A DNA stretch of 7,476 nucleotides, from the NCBI GenBank assembly GCA_001321835.1, contig JPUR01000298.1:1-7476 (forward strand), in the 5' to 3' direction. The DNA comes from Marinosulfonomonas sp. PRT-SC04 (GTDB lineage Bacteria; Pseudomonadota; Alphaproteobacteria; Rhodobacterales; Rhodobacteraceae). The notes under the pieces were generated by a model that saw only the letters and a list, made by a program, of their open reading frames with translations, did not search any database and was not told the DNA's origin. The translations under genes and the position numbers were made by a program. Positions 1 through 6,553 of the stretch are shown in pieces. How positions within the stretch are numbered: position 1 is the first letter of the stretch; the number at the start of each line of letters is the position of its first letter.

Positions 1-259
1 GGGGGGCAGGTCAACAGGCACGGCCAAAATGCTTCGTGATGCACGACCGGCGGCTTTCGGAAAATTTATAAGTAACGGCAGCACCCAGCCCCAAAGCGGA
101 CGTGCGTGTTTGACTGCAAGGGCGGAAACCGGACCTTCGCTACAAACGCTCAGCTCTTACCAACAGAAGATGATAGCTGACATTCGATGTCTAAAGTGAG
201 GTACATTGATTACCGTACTGCGGGAAGGAAATATAAAATTCAGCTGGAGAGCGAATTAG
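1..259. other. Intergenic region left of the restriction operon
   Basis: No gene is supported here. It lies downstream of the endonuclease stop codon. One plus-strand frame is open from base 2 to a TGA at 197-199 (66 codons), but it has no internal start with a clear ribosome site, its composition is arbitrary, and it does not resemble any family I know. It could still be the tail of a gene that begins outside the window. Short words in it (CGGCTTTC at 51-58, AACGGCAGCA at 74-83) recur in inverted orientation in the spacer upstream of the methyltransferase, suggesting the same class of dispersed intergenic sequence. I found no hairpin followed by a T-run that would end the operon. Confidence 0.5.
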
Positions 260-1588
260 TCAACGTTCGAAGAGAGCTGTCTGCTGATTTGGTCCTGTCT
301 GCTTAACTCTATTAATTTCAATGCCTTGGGATCTGTCGCAATAATGTCTAAGGGCATCGGAAACCGAAATGTAACAGCAGGGAATTGAGGGAAATGCGGA
401 TGTGGTCGGGGTTCCGTCTTGCCGCAAAATTTCTACCCGTTGCAAAGGCCCAACACTTTCAACTCTAGGAAAAGCAAAGATGTTTTCAATTTTTGCAGGA
501 GGTGAAACGCCGTCATCGACAACTTCTCGAAGGGCCATTTCGTAAAAAATTTGTTTCGCAATGTCGGGCCAACCTGGAGCCGAAGCCGCGTTCGTGGCTG
601 CGTAGTATTTCGCATCTACGATTGTAAAACTCTTTTCGTTTTCGAGTATGATATCGGTCTGCATGCCCCGCTTGGTTGCTTCTCGGCCTTCGGCTGCATC
701 GCTAAAATAAACTGGCTTGGGCAGTTCTCTGTTCCATTTCCGCCGAGTATCCGAAGCCGATCTTACAATGGTTTCCCTGAGAATGGTTTCCCAAACCGTA
801 TGAAAATCACTTACTCCAAAGATGAAGGAGCCATTTACTGACGCACGAGTTTCTCGAAGATAGTGTCGCAAATATTCCACCAAAAAAATAGATCGCGTAG
901 AGTAGAGGTTGGAGAGAATCGCGTTCAATTTTCGCACCCATCCCGAACGTGGAATTCGCGGAAGTTGGCTTGAAATTAATTCTCTTTTTCTTGGTGTTAG
1001 CCCAGGAATCCACCACCCGTGTGTATTGAGTATTTCAAGAAGAACAGCGGCCTGTATCTGAGCAAGCAAAGCATCGGAGGTTTTTATAGATCGATTGGTC
1101 CGAACGTTTGAGAAAATGGGTTGTCCATCTGAATTAGGTATTGCGACCTCTCGCTTGATTGTTCTGCCCCAATCTGGTTTTCCCGAATTCCGCGTGTTTT
1201 TTCGTCCTCGCTCAAAGAACAGCCCGTGATCTCGAAAATCATCGGCAAGGTGTTTAATTACTGAAAGCGTTCCTGGGTTGCCTGCTTCACCGTCGTTTTC
1301 AAATTCTCTTTTGGAGGTCTCGGCTCCAAACCTGACCAATGCACGCATGGTTAGAGACGCGGTTTCCAAGTCTTTCTGCGGGTTATCAGTTTTAGCCTCG
1401 CGGGGAAGGAAAACAAACGCTCCGTCTGTTGGATGATGGATTAAACCACAAAAATGGATGGTATCCTTCTCATCGATGCGCCCTAGCCCCCAGTCCTTCA
1501 TTGCCGCGACAATGTTCTCAGCTTGGCCTGCAAGCTCTGTCTTGAGCATTCTGTCTGAAAAAATACGCGGTAAGTTACTCGCTGACAT
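260..1588 (-). CDS. LlaJI-family restriction endonuclease, nuclease subunit
   Basis: A 442-residue protein that should be the cleavage subunit of an NTP-dependent restriction enzyme, acting on unmodified DNA with the McrB-like motor encoded just upstream. The C-terminal half carries a PD-(D/E)xK nuclease core: an upstream Glu in VWETIL (E267), TDIIL (D312), VDAKYY (D325, K327), then PGWPDIAKQIFYEMA (338-352) with the helical Gln346. This DAKYY...PG..DI.KQ.FY arrangement is the signature I associate with the LlaJI family (R2.LlaJI of Lactococcus). The N-terminal 250 residues have no motif I can name; in R2.LlaJI this part holds the DNA-recognition domain, so the same role is inferred here. The ATG at 1588 overlaps the end of the motor gene by 14 bases and is preceded by GAGG at good spacing, indicating translational coupling. 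All catalytic positions look intact. McrC is a distant alternative. Confidence 0.85.
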   Translation of the reverse strand: MSASNLPRIFSDRMLKTELAGQAENIVAAMKDWGLGRIDEKDTIHFCGLIHHPTDGAFVFLPREAKTDNPQKDLETASLTMRALVRFGAETSKREFENDGEAGNPGTLSVIKHLADDFRDHGLFFERGRKNTRNSGKPDWGRTIKREVAIPNSDGQPIFSNVRTNRSIKTSDALLAQIQAAVLLEILNTHGWWIPGLTPRKRELISSQLPRIPRSGWVRKLNAILSNLYSTRSIFLVEYLRHYLRETRASVNGSFIFGVSDFHTVWETILRETIVRSASDTRRKWNRELPKPVYFSDAAEGREATKRGMQTDIILENEKSFTIVDAKYYAATNAASAPGWPDIAKQIFYEMALREVVDDGVSPPAKIENIFAFPRVESVGPLQRVEILRQDGTPTTSAFPSIPCCYISVSDALRHYCDRSQGIEINRVKQTGPNQQTALFER

Positions 1589-2354
1589 CGTCGCCCTCGA
1601 TAGGCGTTTCCTGCTTAGGCTTGCTCGCGGCGTCTAATTTCGCGATGAACCCATCTGACAGAAAGCGCTTCTTGGCAATAGTTGCTTTGGCAAGTGCACC
1701 ATAGGTTTTGATCTTTGATGTGTTAAAAATGAGGTCGCGGCCTTCATGTCGCAACAAGTCATCCCAAAGATAGATTAATATTTTTTCGGGAATGTCGCTG
1801 GAGTTGAGTTCCTTCTTTTTTACGAACCACTGCCCGAGCAACCGATCCTCAGCAATGGACAAGGTTTGGCTATCTGTCAGGTAGTCATTCAGAATTTCAA
1901 CAAACTTGAGCCAAGGTAACTCCTGCGACGCGTCAGAAGCGTTTGTGTAACCGACGTTTCCATCACGCCCCTTCTTGTAATTAAGAGGCAGGTATTCTTG
2001 TCTCCAACGTCGCCGAAATGCGGTATCAATTGGATAAACGCCTTGGTCGGCACTATTCATCGTCGCATAGATGAACAAATTTGACGGAAGGCGAAGGCGG
2101 TCGTGGGATGCGCCCGTTGCATCTTTAAACCAAGCTCGGCTTTCTGGCGACGGAAAGCTGACATCATATTCTCCAGTGCCATCGTCATCGCGATCTAGTA
2201 GTAGAAATAGATCGCCAAATACGGCGGCAGCAGCGGCTCGGTTCAGTTCTTCAATGACTAAATAAACGGGCTCATTGGGCTTGGAATATGCCTCGGCTAA
2301 GGCTTCCATAAATGGGCCTGGCGCAAATTTATAGGAGACTTTTTCGTCGTCCAT
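1575..2354 (-). CDS. McrB-like AAA+ motor, C-terminal half (Walker B part)
   Basis: This is the second half of a McrB-type AAA+ NTPase, 259 residues from the ATG directly after the TAA that ends the upstream ORF and in the same frame. It begins in the middle of the AAA+ fold (VSYKFAPGPFMEALAEAY, 6-23). It then shows Walker B (YLVIEELNRA, 31-40, with E35 and E36), a sensor-like strand with the McrB-type motif ATMNSADQG (97-105), and an arginine-finger helix TAFRRRWR (111-118). The rest (about 120-259) is the helical lid and a basic/acidic tail. It has no P-loop and cannot bind NTP alone; that motif is in the preceding ORF. Its 3' end overlaps the endonuclease start by 14 bases. Either it is made by reinitiation or stop read-through, or it is the silent remainder of a gene broken by a nonsense mutation. 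The family assignment is firm; production as a separate protein is uncertain. Confidence 0.8.
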   Translation of the reverse strand: MDDEKVSYKFAPGPFMEALAEAYSKPNEPVYLVIEELNRAAAAAVFGDLFLLLDRDDDGTGEYDVSFPSPESRAWFKDATGASHDRLRLPSNLFIYATMNSADQGVYPIDTAFRRRWRQEYLPLNYKKGRDGNVGYTNASDASQELPWLKFVEILNDYLTDSQTLSIAEDRLLGQWFVKKKELNSSDIPEKILIYLWDDLLRHEGRDLIFNTSKIKTYGALAKATIAKKRFLSDGFIAKLDAASKPKQETPIEGDDVSE

Positions 2355-3593
2355 TTAGGGCTTCAGGCATCCGAAAAAATAACTATTTTGAAGGACTGGG
2401 TGAAAAACTGTTCTGAAAGGTTCTTTGCCCGCGTCCTTAATGGTTTTTTCAACTTTGTTAGATTTCCCTGTTCCAGGGGCACCATAGAAGATTACGTTTT
2501 CGCCGCCTTTGAGGAAGGTCAAAGTGTTCTGGTTGCGAACGTTGTCTTTGGTATGAAGAGCCGAGTTTATGGTTGCATCCGCGGCATCAATTGTAGCCAG
2601 CGCGATGCTGAAGTCTCCTCTTCGGTCAGCTGCCAATGCAAGCCACCGTCCGGATTTAATAATGGAACTTGTAAGTAAGTCAGCTCTGTCGAGCTTTTTC
2701 CCAATGCCTGACCACTGATTGTCACTCAGAAACTTCTTAAATCGTTGCGCATACTCTTCCTCATCAAAATAGTTATCGATTTTGCTTTCGACGTCGGAAA
2801 ATCCGTAATTATCAAATAGGTCTTTGTAGTTCGAAGCCGGTAATTGCTTGCAAAGGGGGCGCGCGCCCCCGGAATTTCTCTGAGCAGAATATTCACTTTG
2901 TAAAAACTGCTCGAGTACTAAAATATACTCCTGAAGGGCTTTGACATATGGTAGAGTTGCCCAACATCTCGCCAACTCAAGCGTGCTGACGTAAACATAA
3001 TTTTCTTCAGCGGTCTTTATTTCAAATGTGCTTTTGTCAATTATTGTTACGTCATCGTTCGGAACTTGGCGGTTGTAAGCTTCCCTTACGCTTGTGAGAA
3101 ATTCATCTGAGAGGTTTAGTGCTGAAATCTTCGCGACTTGAACAAGGCGCGTTTCTACCAAAGCTAAAGTCTCAGGTAAATCCGAGAGCAGATCAGTAAT
3201 AAAAGAACTTTCTTCCGTAGGCTCTAGCGGTGAAACGCTCCATTTTTTTGCGAGAATAGCTTGAACCAATCTCAATAGGTCAGAAGTGGACCAATGCGAA
3301 AATTCATCAAACGTTGACTTGTTGCGTCTTATTAGCTCACCGCCCCAGCCCTTGCGATGATTGTCAGTGTGCCTGTCAAAGTAACTAGTCACATTTTTTA
3401 GGTATTTTATATTCTGATGGATTACTTCAGAAACGTGCGTCAGCGCGGCTTTTTCGGTGCGAAAGCTGAGCAGTTCGTGTGGCTTTTTTCCATCTAGTTC
3501 AGGTTGCGCAAAAAAAAGTGCAGCAACACGCATTGCCCCTTGGTTGTCTAGTGAGTCTAAAATAGCGTCTAAATCTGTCAAAGGTTGTACCAT
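2355..3593 (-). CDS. McrB-like AAA+ motor, N-terminal half (Walker A part), stopped by in-frame TAA
   Basis: N-terminal part of the restriction motor. Counting from the in-frame TTG at 3608 it has 417 residues; from the ATG at 3593, which I prefer because AGAG precedes it, it has 412. Using the longer numbering, residues 1-360 are mostly helical with no recognisable motif and probably carry the subunit's specificity or nuclease-contact region. A classical P-loop, GAPGTGKS, lies at 376-383 after the strand NVIFY. The protein then stops at FFGCLKP (411-417), about 35 residues after the P-loop and well before Walker B. Intact McrB/R1.LlaJI-type proteins continue from this motif directly into FAPGPF and Walker B, which here begin at the codon after the stop. 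The stop is therefore within a conserved domain, not at a natural boundary. It lies 75 bases downstream of the methyltransferase and is probably in the same transcript. Confidence 0.8.
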   Translation of the reverse strand: MVQPLTDLDAILDSLDNQGAMRVAALFFAQPELDGKKPHELLSFRTEKAALTHVSEVIHQNIKYLKNVTSYFDRHTDNHRKGWGGELIRRNKSTFDEFSHWSTSDLLRLVQAILAKKWSVSPLEPTEESSFITDLLSDLPETLALVETRLVQVAKISALNLSDEFLTSVREAYNRQVPNDDVTIIDKSTFEIKTAEENYVYVSTLELARCWATLPYVKALQEYILVLEQFLQSEYSAQRNSGGARPLCKQLPASNYKDLFDNYGFSDVESKIDNYFDEEEYAQRFKKFLSDNQWSGIGKKLDRADLLTSSIIKSGRWLALAADRRGDFSIALATIDAADATINSALHTKDNVRNQNTLTFLKGGENVIFYGAPGTGKSNKVEKTIKDAGKEPFRTVFHPVLQNSYFFGCLKP

Positions 3594-3668
3594 AATCTCT
3601 ACTTTCAACTGCCTAAGTCGAAACTTGGCACAAGAAATAGATTCTGTATATGATTCAATTGCGAGTGA

Positions 3669-4937
3669 TTAACGTTCTGATAGGTAAGGCTTCATTTCGG
3701 CAGCAATAGCTTGAATGACGGGCACAGAGACAGAGTTGCCGAACTGTCGATAGTTCTGACAATCGGAAACCACATCAACGTTGAACTCTTTCGGGAAGCC
3801 TTGAAGCCGTGCACATTCACGCGGTGTCAATTTGCGAGGGTTTGCCCCTATATCACTTTGATCAATCAGCACTTCGCTACCATCCTTGTAGTAGCGTGCA
3901 CTGATTGTATTGGTGTAGGTGTCCTCTGGTTTGAAAACACTGTACCCGAACCCGTTGCCTTTTTCCTTATGCTGGGCAAGACGTCTCTTGTGGCCTGCCA
4001 GTAGACGGTCCGATATCGTATATTTCGGATCAACATCAGCGTTTTCATCCAAGATATCTCCAACACGAGTTTTGGAGGTGATTTTCTCAAGCCTAGAAAG
4101 GATATCCGCACAAATGTCGCTTTCATCTGCCGCTTTAACCTGATCGCGATCAAAGCCAATAATATATACCCGTTGGCGATTTTGCGGAACGCCGAAATTG
4201 GCCGCCTTCAACACGCGGTAGCCAACTCGATAGTTCAGTTTAGTTCCAAGAGAATTGCGCGCTTCTTCCGACATAGGTACAGCATCAGGAATACTTGGAA
4301 TATCACGTCCTTCTAAAATCCCCAGAATAGTTTTAAGGGTTTGACCTTTATCGTGCCCTTTGAGCTGCTTCACGTTTTCAAGCAGAAAGGCCTTAGGCCG
4401 GTGATGTGCAAGGATGCGCTGAATCTCAAAAAACATCGTGCCTCGAGTGTCGTCAAACCCTTGTTTTAGCCCTGCTTGAGAGAAGGATTGGCATGGAAAT
4501 CCTGCGAGTAACACATCATGTTTTGGGATATCGCTTGCTGCAATTTTAGTGATGTCTCCATGCGGGATTTCTCCATAATTTGCGGCATATGTTTTCTTCG
4601 CAAATTTGTCCCACTCAGAGGTGAAAACACAGTGGCCACCCTGCTGTTGAAATGGTAGGCGGATCCCGCCGATCCCGGCGAAGAGATCGATAAAGGAAAA
4701 ATCAGGAGAAGAAGCGCCATCTGCAAAGGGGCTGCGTAATAGAGCAGTATCAGGAAGTTTCTCAATCTGTGATCTTTTTGCAGGAGTTGGAACGTGTTCT
4801 CCAAGCTCCCAGCCGCGAATGGTGCGCCCACCTGTTTCAGGCATGCCTAAAAGCTCGGCGAATGCTTTTTGCGTCAAGCCTAAGCCTTCACGTTTGGTTT
4901 GAACCCAAGCACCATTTTCTGAACTGTGATCTAACAT
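3669..4937 (-). CDS. Dcm-like DNA (cytosine-5)-methyltransferase with N-terminal helix-turn-helix
   Basis: The modification enzyme of the operon, transferring a methyl group from S-adenosylmethionine to C5 of cytosine in its target. From the ATG at 4937 it has 422 residues. Residues 13-60 form a Cro/XRE-like helix-turn-helix (LTQKAFAELLGM...TIRGWELGEHVPTP). The catalytic domain follows in canonical order: motif I FIDLFAGIGGIR (82-93), motif IV GFPCQSFSQAG (146-156, nucleophile C149), motif VI LLENVK (185-190), motif VIII PQNRQRV (251-257), motif IX RKLTPRECARLQGFP (368-382) and motif X YRQFGNSVSVP (396-406). The recognition region includes GNGFGY and SARYYKDGSEVLID (346-359), close to E. coli Dcm, so a related target is possible but not proven. 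The frame stays open to 5237, yet no family similarity lies there. The ATG at 4937 has GGAG six bases upstream and fits the proposed promoter; the ATG at 4949 (TAAGG upstream) is the alternative. Confidence 0.92.
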   Translation of the reverse strand: MLDHSSENGAWVQTKREGLGLTQKAFAELLGMPETGGRTIRGWELGEHVPTPAKRSQIEKLPDTALLRSPFADGASSPDFSFIDLFAGIGGIRLPFQQQGGHCVFTSEWDKFAKKTYAANYGEIPHGDITKIAASDIPKHDVLLAGFPCQSFSQAGLKQGFDDTRGTMFFEIQRILAHHRPKAFLLENVKQLKGHDKGQTLKTILGILEGRDIPSIPDAVPMSEEARNSLGTKLNYRVGYRVLKAANFGVPQNRQRVYIIGFDRDQVKAADESDICADILSRLEKITSKTRVGDILDENADVDPKYTISDRLLAGHKRRLAQHKEKGNGFGYSVFKPEDTYTNTISARYYKDGSEVLIDQSDIGANPRKLTPRECARLQGFPKEFNVDVVSDCQNYRQFGNSVSVPVIQAIAAEMKPYLSER

Positions 4938-4959
4938 AGCGTTCTCCATTTGAACCTTA

Positions 4960-4988
4960 GCGATACCAGGAAAGTTTCGCCGGGTCAA
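4960..4988 (-). promoter_or_regulatory. Probable sigma70-type promoter of the restriction-modification operon
   Basis: On the minus strand TTGACC (4988-4983) is followed after 17 bases by TATCGC (4965-4960), with TGG directly before it, as in an extended -10 element. Transcription would begin near 4953. That leaves a short leader containing GGAG (4947-4944) before the ATG at 4937 and makes the ATG at 4949 almost leaderless. The -10 match is only partial, so this is a prediction from sequence. The helix-turn-helix on the methyltransferase suggests autoregulation here, as known for M.SsoII-type enzymes, but I see no convincing operator dyad. Confidence 0.4.
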
Positions 4989-5243
4989 TTGCAGGATAAG
5001 TTGGGGCGCAAATAAAACATTGCGGCCCGAAGAAAGAATAAGTTCAGGGTGAAAGTGCGGCCGTCTCCCCGAGAATGCTGCGTCGGGAATGAATGTCCGG
5101 TCTGACGGACCGCACTGCATCATCACGATAATCAGTTGAAGGTCTCCTTTGGGCCGTTCGCTCGACTTTGCAAAGGTCACTATCTGCGCTTTGCTGCCGT
5201 TGATGAAAGCCGCTGCAAACGTCCACATTCTGCCCATATAAAC
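4989..5243. other. Spacer between methyltransferase promoter and upstream terminator
   Basis: About 250 bases with no supported gene. Two frames are open here, including an in-frame extension of the methyltransferase ORF and a 67-codon ORF at 5247-5044, but their products look like translated intergenic DNA. The stretch contains short inverted repeats: GTCCG (5095-5099) with CGGAC (5106-5110), and GTGCGG (5055-5060) with CCGCAC (5110-5115). It also has CGGCTTTC and AACGGCAGCA on the minus strand (5212-5205 and 5201-5192), words shared with the left-end intergenic region. A dispersed intergenic repeat is my best reading. A small RNA is possible but unsupported. Confidence 0.4.
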
Positions 5244-5278
5244 GCAAAAAACCCGCCCCAGTTAAGGAGCGGGCTTTT
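5244..5278 (-). terminator. Rho-independent terminator after the adenine methyltransferase
   Basis: Read on the minus strand, AAGCCCGCTCC (5276-5266) pairs with GGGGCGGGTTT (5259-5249) around a six-base loop, giving an 11-pair stem with two G-T wobbles. It is followed by a run of T (complement of the A-run 5246-5251). It starts about 14 bases after the adenine methyltransferase stop and should separate that transcript from the restriction-modification operon. A shorter T-run on the plus strand makes it partly bidirectional. Confidence 0.85.
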
Positions 5279-5289
5279 ACTTGGCCAGA

Positions 5290-6105
5290 TTATAGCAAAC
5301 CCGCCTTCGCCTCTCGATTTGAAATGATAAGCTCCTGCGCCTTGCCGCCAGATTGAGTGCGGCTAATGGTGTAATTTAACCGAACCTGATCAAAAGCAAA
5401 CGCGCCAAAGGTTTCTCTGATTTCTGGTGTGTCATTAATCGATAAAATAAACGCGCCCTCAATCGAGCCCAACTGATCAGCCATTTTGGCAAAGTCGGCG
5501 CGGTCAAACATCCCCTTGCCGTAATCATTCTCACCGCCAAAATACGGTGGGTCGAGATAAAAAAGCGTTTCGGGCGCATCATAGCGTCGAACAAGATCAG
5601 ACCAGTCCAGGTTTTCAAATACCACGCCAGACAATCGCTCATGCGCCGCTTCCAGTATTGGGGCTAGGCGATTCAAATCAAATCGTGCGGGCCGTGCTGC
5701 GGCCACACCGAACACGCCATCAACCTTGCCGCCAAAGTTCTGACGCTGCAAATAAAGGAACCGTGCGGCTCGCTCCAAATCAGTCAATGTCGCAGGATCC
5801 GTCTGTCGCAAGCGATCAAACTCGCGTCGTGATGAAATCTGATACTTCAAACAATCCATGAATTGCGGGTAATGCCGTTGCAGGATGCGAAACAGATTGA
5901 CGATTTCACCATTGTAATCGTTCACCACTTCGCATTGCGGTTTCCAGCTGCGCCGCAGAAATACACCGCCCATCCCAACGAACGGTTCAGCATATGTTTT
6001 ATGGGGGATGCCATCAATCCGCGCAATAATTGTCTTGGCCAGTTTTGATTTTCCACCCTGCCACGGAGCCACGGGCACCGCAGGGCGTACTTGTTGCATT
6101 GTCAT
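5290..6105 (-). CDS. Dam-family (D12 class) N6-adenine DNA methyltransferase
   Basis: A 271-residue S-adenosylmethionine-dependent enzyme that should methylate adenine at N6 in DNA. Motifs in family order are WQGGKSKL (15-22), the cofactor-binding motif I in AEPFVGMGGVFLRR (39-52), VNDYNGEIVNLFR (61-73), and catalytic motif IV LFYLDPPYFGG (181-191, DPPY at 185-188). The length matches Dam-type enzymes (about 260-290 residues), and nothing essential appears missing. Its target cannot be read from the sequence; GATC is one possibility only. Such genes are frequent in prophages as orphan methyltransferases. A strong terminator follows, and about 340 bases separate it from the cytosine methyltransferase, so it is probably not part of the restriction operon. 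The start at 6105 overlaps the stop of a small ORF as TAATG; a second ATG at 6099 is possible. Confidence 0.93.
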   Translation of the reverse strand: MTMQQVRPAVPVAPWQGGKSKLAKTIIARIDGIPHKTYAEPFVGMGGVFLRRSWKPQCEVVNDYNGEIVNLFRILQRHYPQFMDCLKYQISSRREFDRLRQTDPATLTDLERAARFLYLQRQNFGGKVDGVFGVAAARPARFDLNRLAPILEAAHERLSGVVFENLDWSDLVRRYDAPETLFYLDPPYFGGENDYGKGMFDRADFAKMADQLGSIEGAFILSINDTPEIRETFGAFAFDQVRLNYTISRTQSGGKAQELIISNREAKAGLL

Positions 6106-6224
6106 TATGTATGATTCCAGATTATGTCTGGCCCGCTCTCGCGAGAGTCGGGCGACGGTTTCTGGTAAGTGCGTCGGCGCAGCTTCTTAATGTTTCTGCG
6201 TGGTAGATGGTGCTGATACACCAT
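6105..6224 (-). CDS. Small basic hypothetical protein overlapping the adenine methyltransferase start
   Basis: A 39-codon ORF starting MVYQHHLPRRNIKKLRRR and ending in TAA, whose last A is the first base of the methyltransferase ATG (TAATG). That overlap is typical of translational coupling in phage and bacterial operons. A G-rich, Shine-Dalgarno-like run (AGGCGGGGG) stands just before the ATG, rather close to it. The product is strongly basic, which would suit nucleic acid binding, but I recognise no family. The frame remains open upstream to a TAA at 6293-6291, so a non-ATG start giving up to about 60 residues is possible. The other two minus-strand frames also give protein-like strings here, so the call rests mainly on the overlap and the G/C-rich third codon positions (about 62%). 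It may be spurious. Confidence 0.4.
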   Translation of the reverse strand: MVYQHHLPRRNIKKLRRRTYQKPSPDSRESGPDIIWNHT

Positions 6225-6553
6225 TTGCCCCCGCCTAGTCGGCGTTGGTTTTGTTTGATCCGTCAGTGTAATGTATTCGGTGCTTTTGACTTAAGGCTAC
6301 GGCCAAGGCGAGTATCATTTCAAATTCAGTCAAAAATTTGGATGACCATAACAGCAACGGCGACAGGCTTGCCCTCAACTCAAAACGCAAAACTCAAAAA
6401 AGGTCTCGAGATCACAAAATCCAAAGTTGAAACGAAAAGGCGTGACTTCCGTAAAGCTTGTTGAAAGTCTGGCTAAAATTCGAATCGATGAAAAGGGATG
6501 AAAGTTGCAAACATTTTATACTGAGAAAAAATTTCATTGGCGTATGTGCTGCA
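6225..6553. other. Divergent intergenic region
   Basis: Roughly 330 bases between the minus-strand methyltransferase unit and the plus-strand membrane protein gene, so it should hold promoters for both. A plus-strand frame of 85 codons (6207-6464) and a minus-strand frame containing MILALAVALSQ exist, but neither has a good start, a recognisable product or consistent codon use. A TATACT at about 6519-6524 could be a -10 element for the membrane protein gene, but I see no good -35 box. No tRNA or strong terminator hairpin was found. Confidence 0.4.

Noticed and set aside
2..199. Plus-strand frame open from the left edge to a TGA
   Set aside because: The translation resembles a random reading of intergenic repeat sequence, and no conserved motif is visible. 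A gene tail cannot be excluded.
2355..2380. Frameshift at the T-run next to the motor stop codon
   Set aside because: Both halves are in the same frame, separated by a single TAA codon, so a substitution explains the break and an indel does not.
3866..4159. ORFs antisense to, or in other frames of, the cytosine methyltransferase, motor and nuclease genes
   Set aside because: They are fully contained in genes with clear catalytic motifs and show no recognisable domain or start signal.
4938..5237. In-frame N-terminal extension of the cytosine methyltransferase to an ATG at 5237
   Set aside because: The added 100 residues look like translated intergenic DNA, precede the natural helix-turn-helix start, and lie upstream of the likely promoter. 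Two ATGs with good ribosome sites occur at 4949 and 4937.
6207..6464. Plus-strand ORF of 85 codons between the methyltransferase and the membrane protein
   Set aside because: It has no convincing ribosome site or family resemblance, its composition changes halfway, and it overlaps the better supported minus-strand small ORF.
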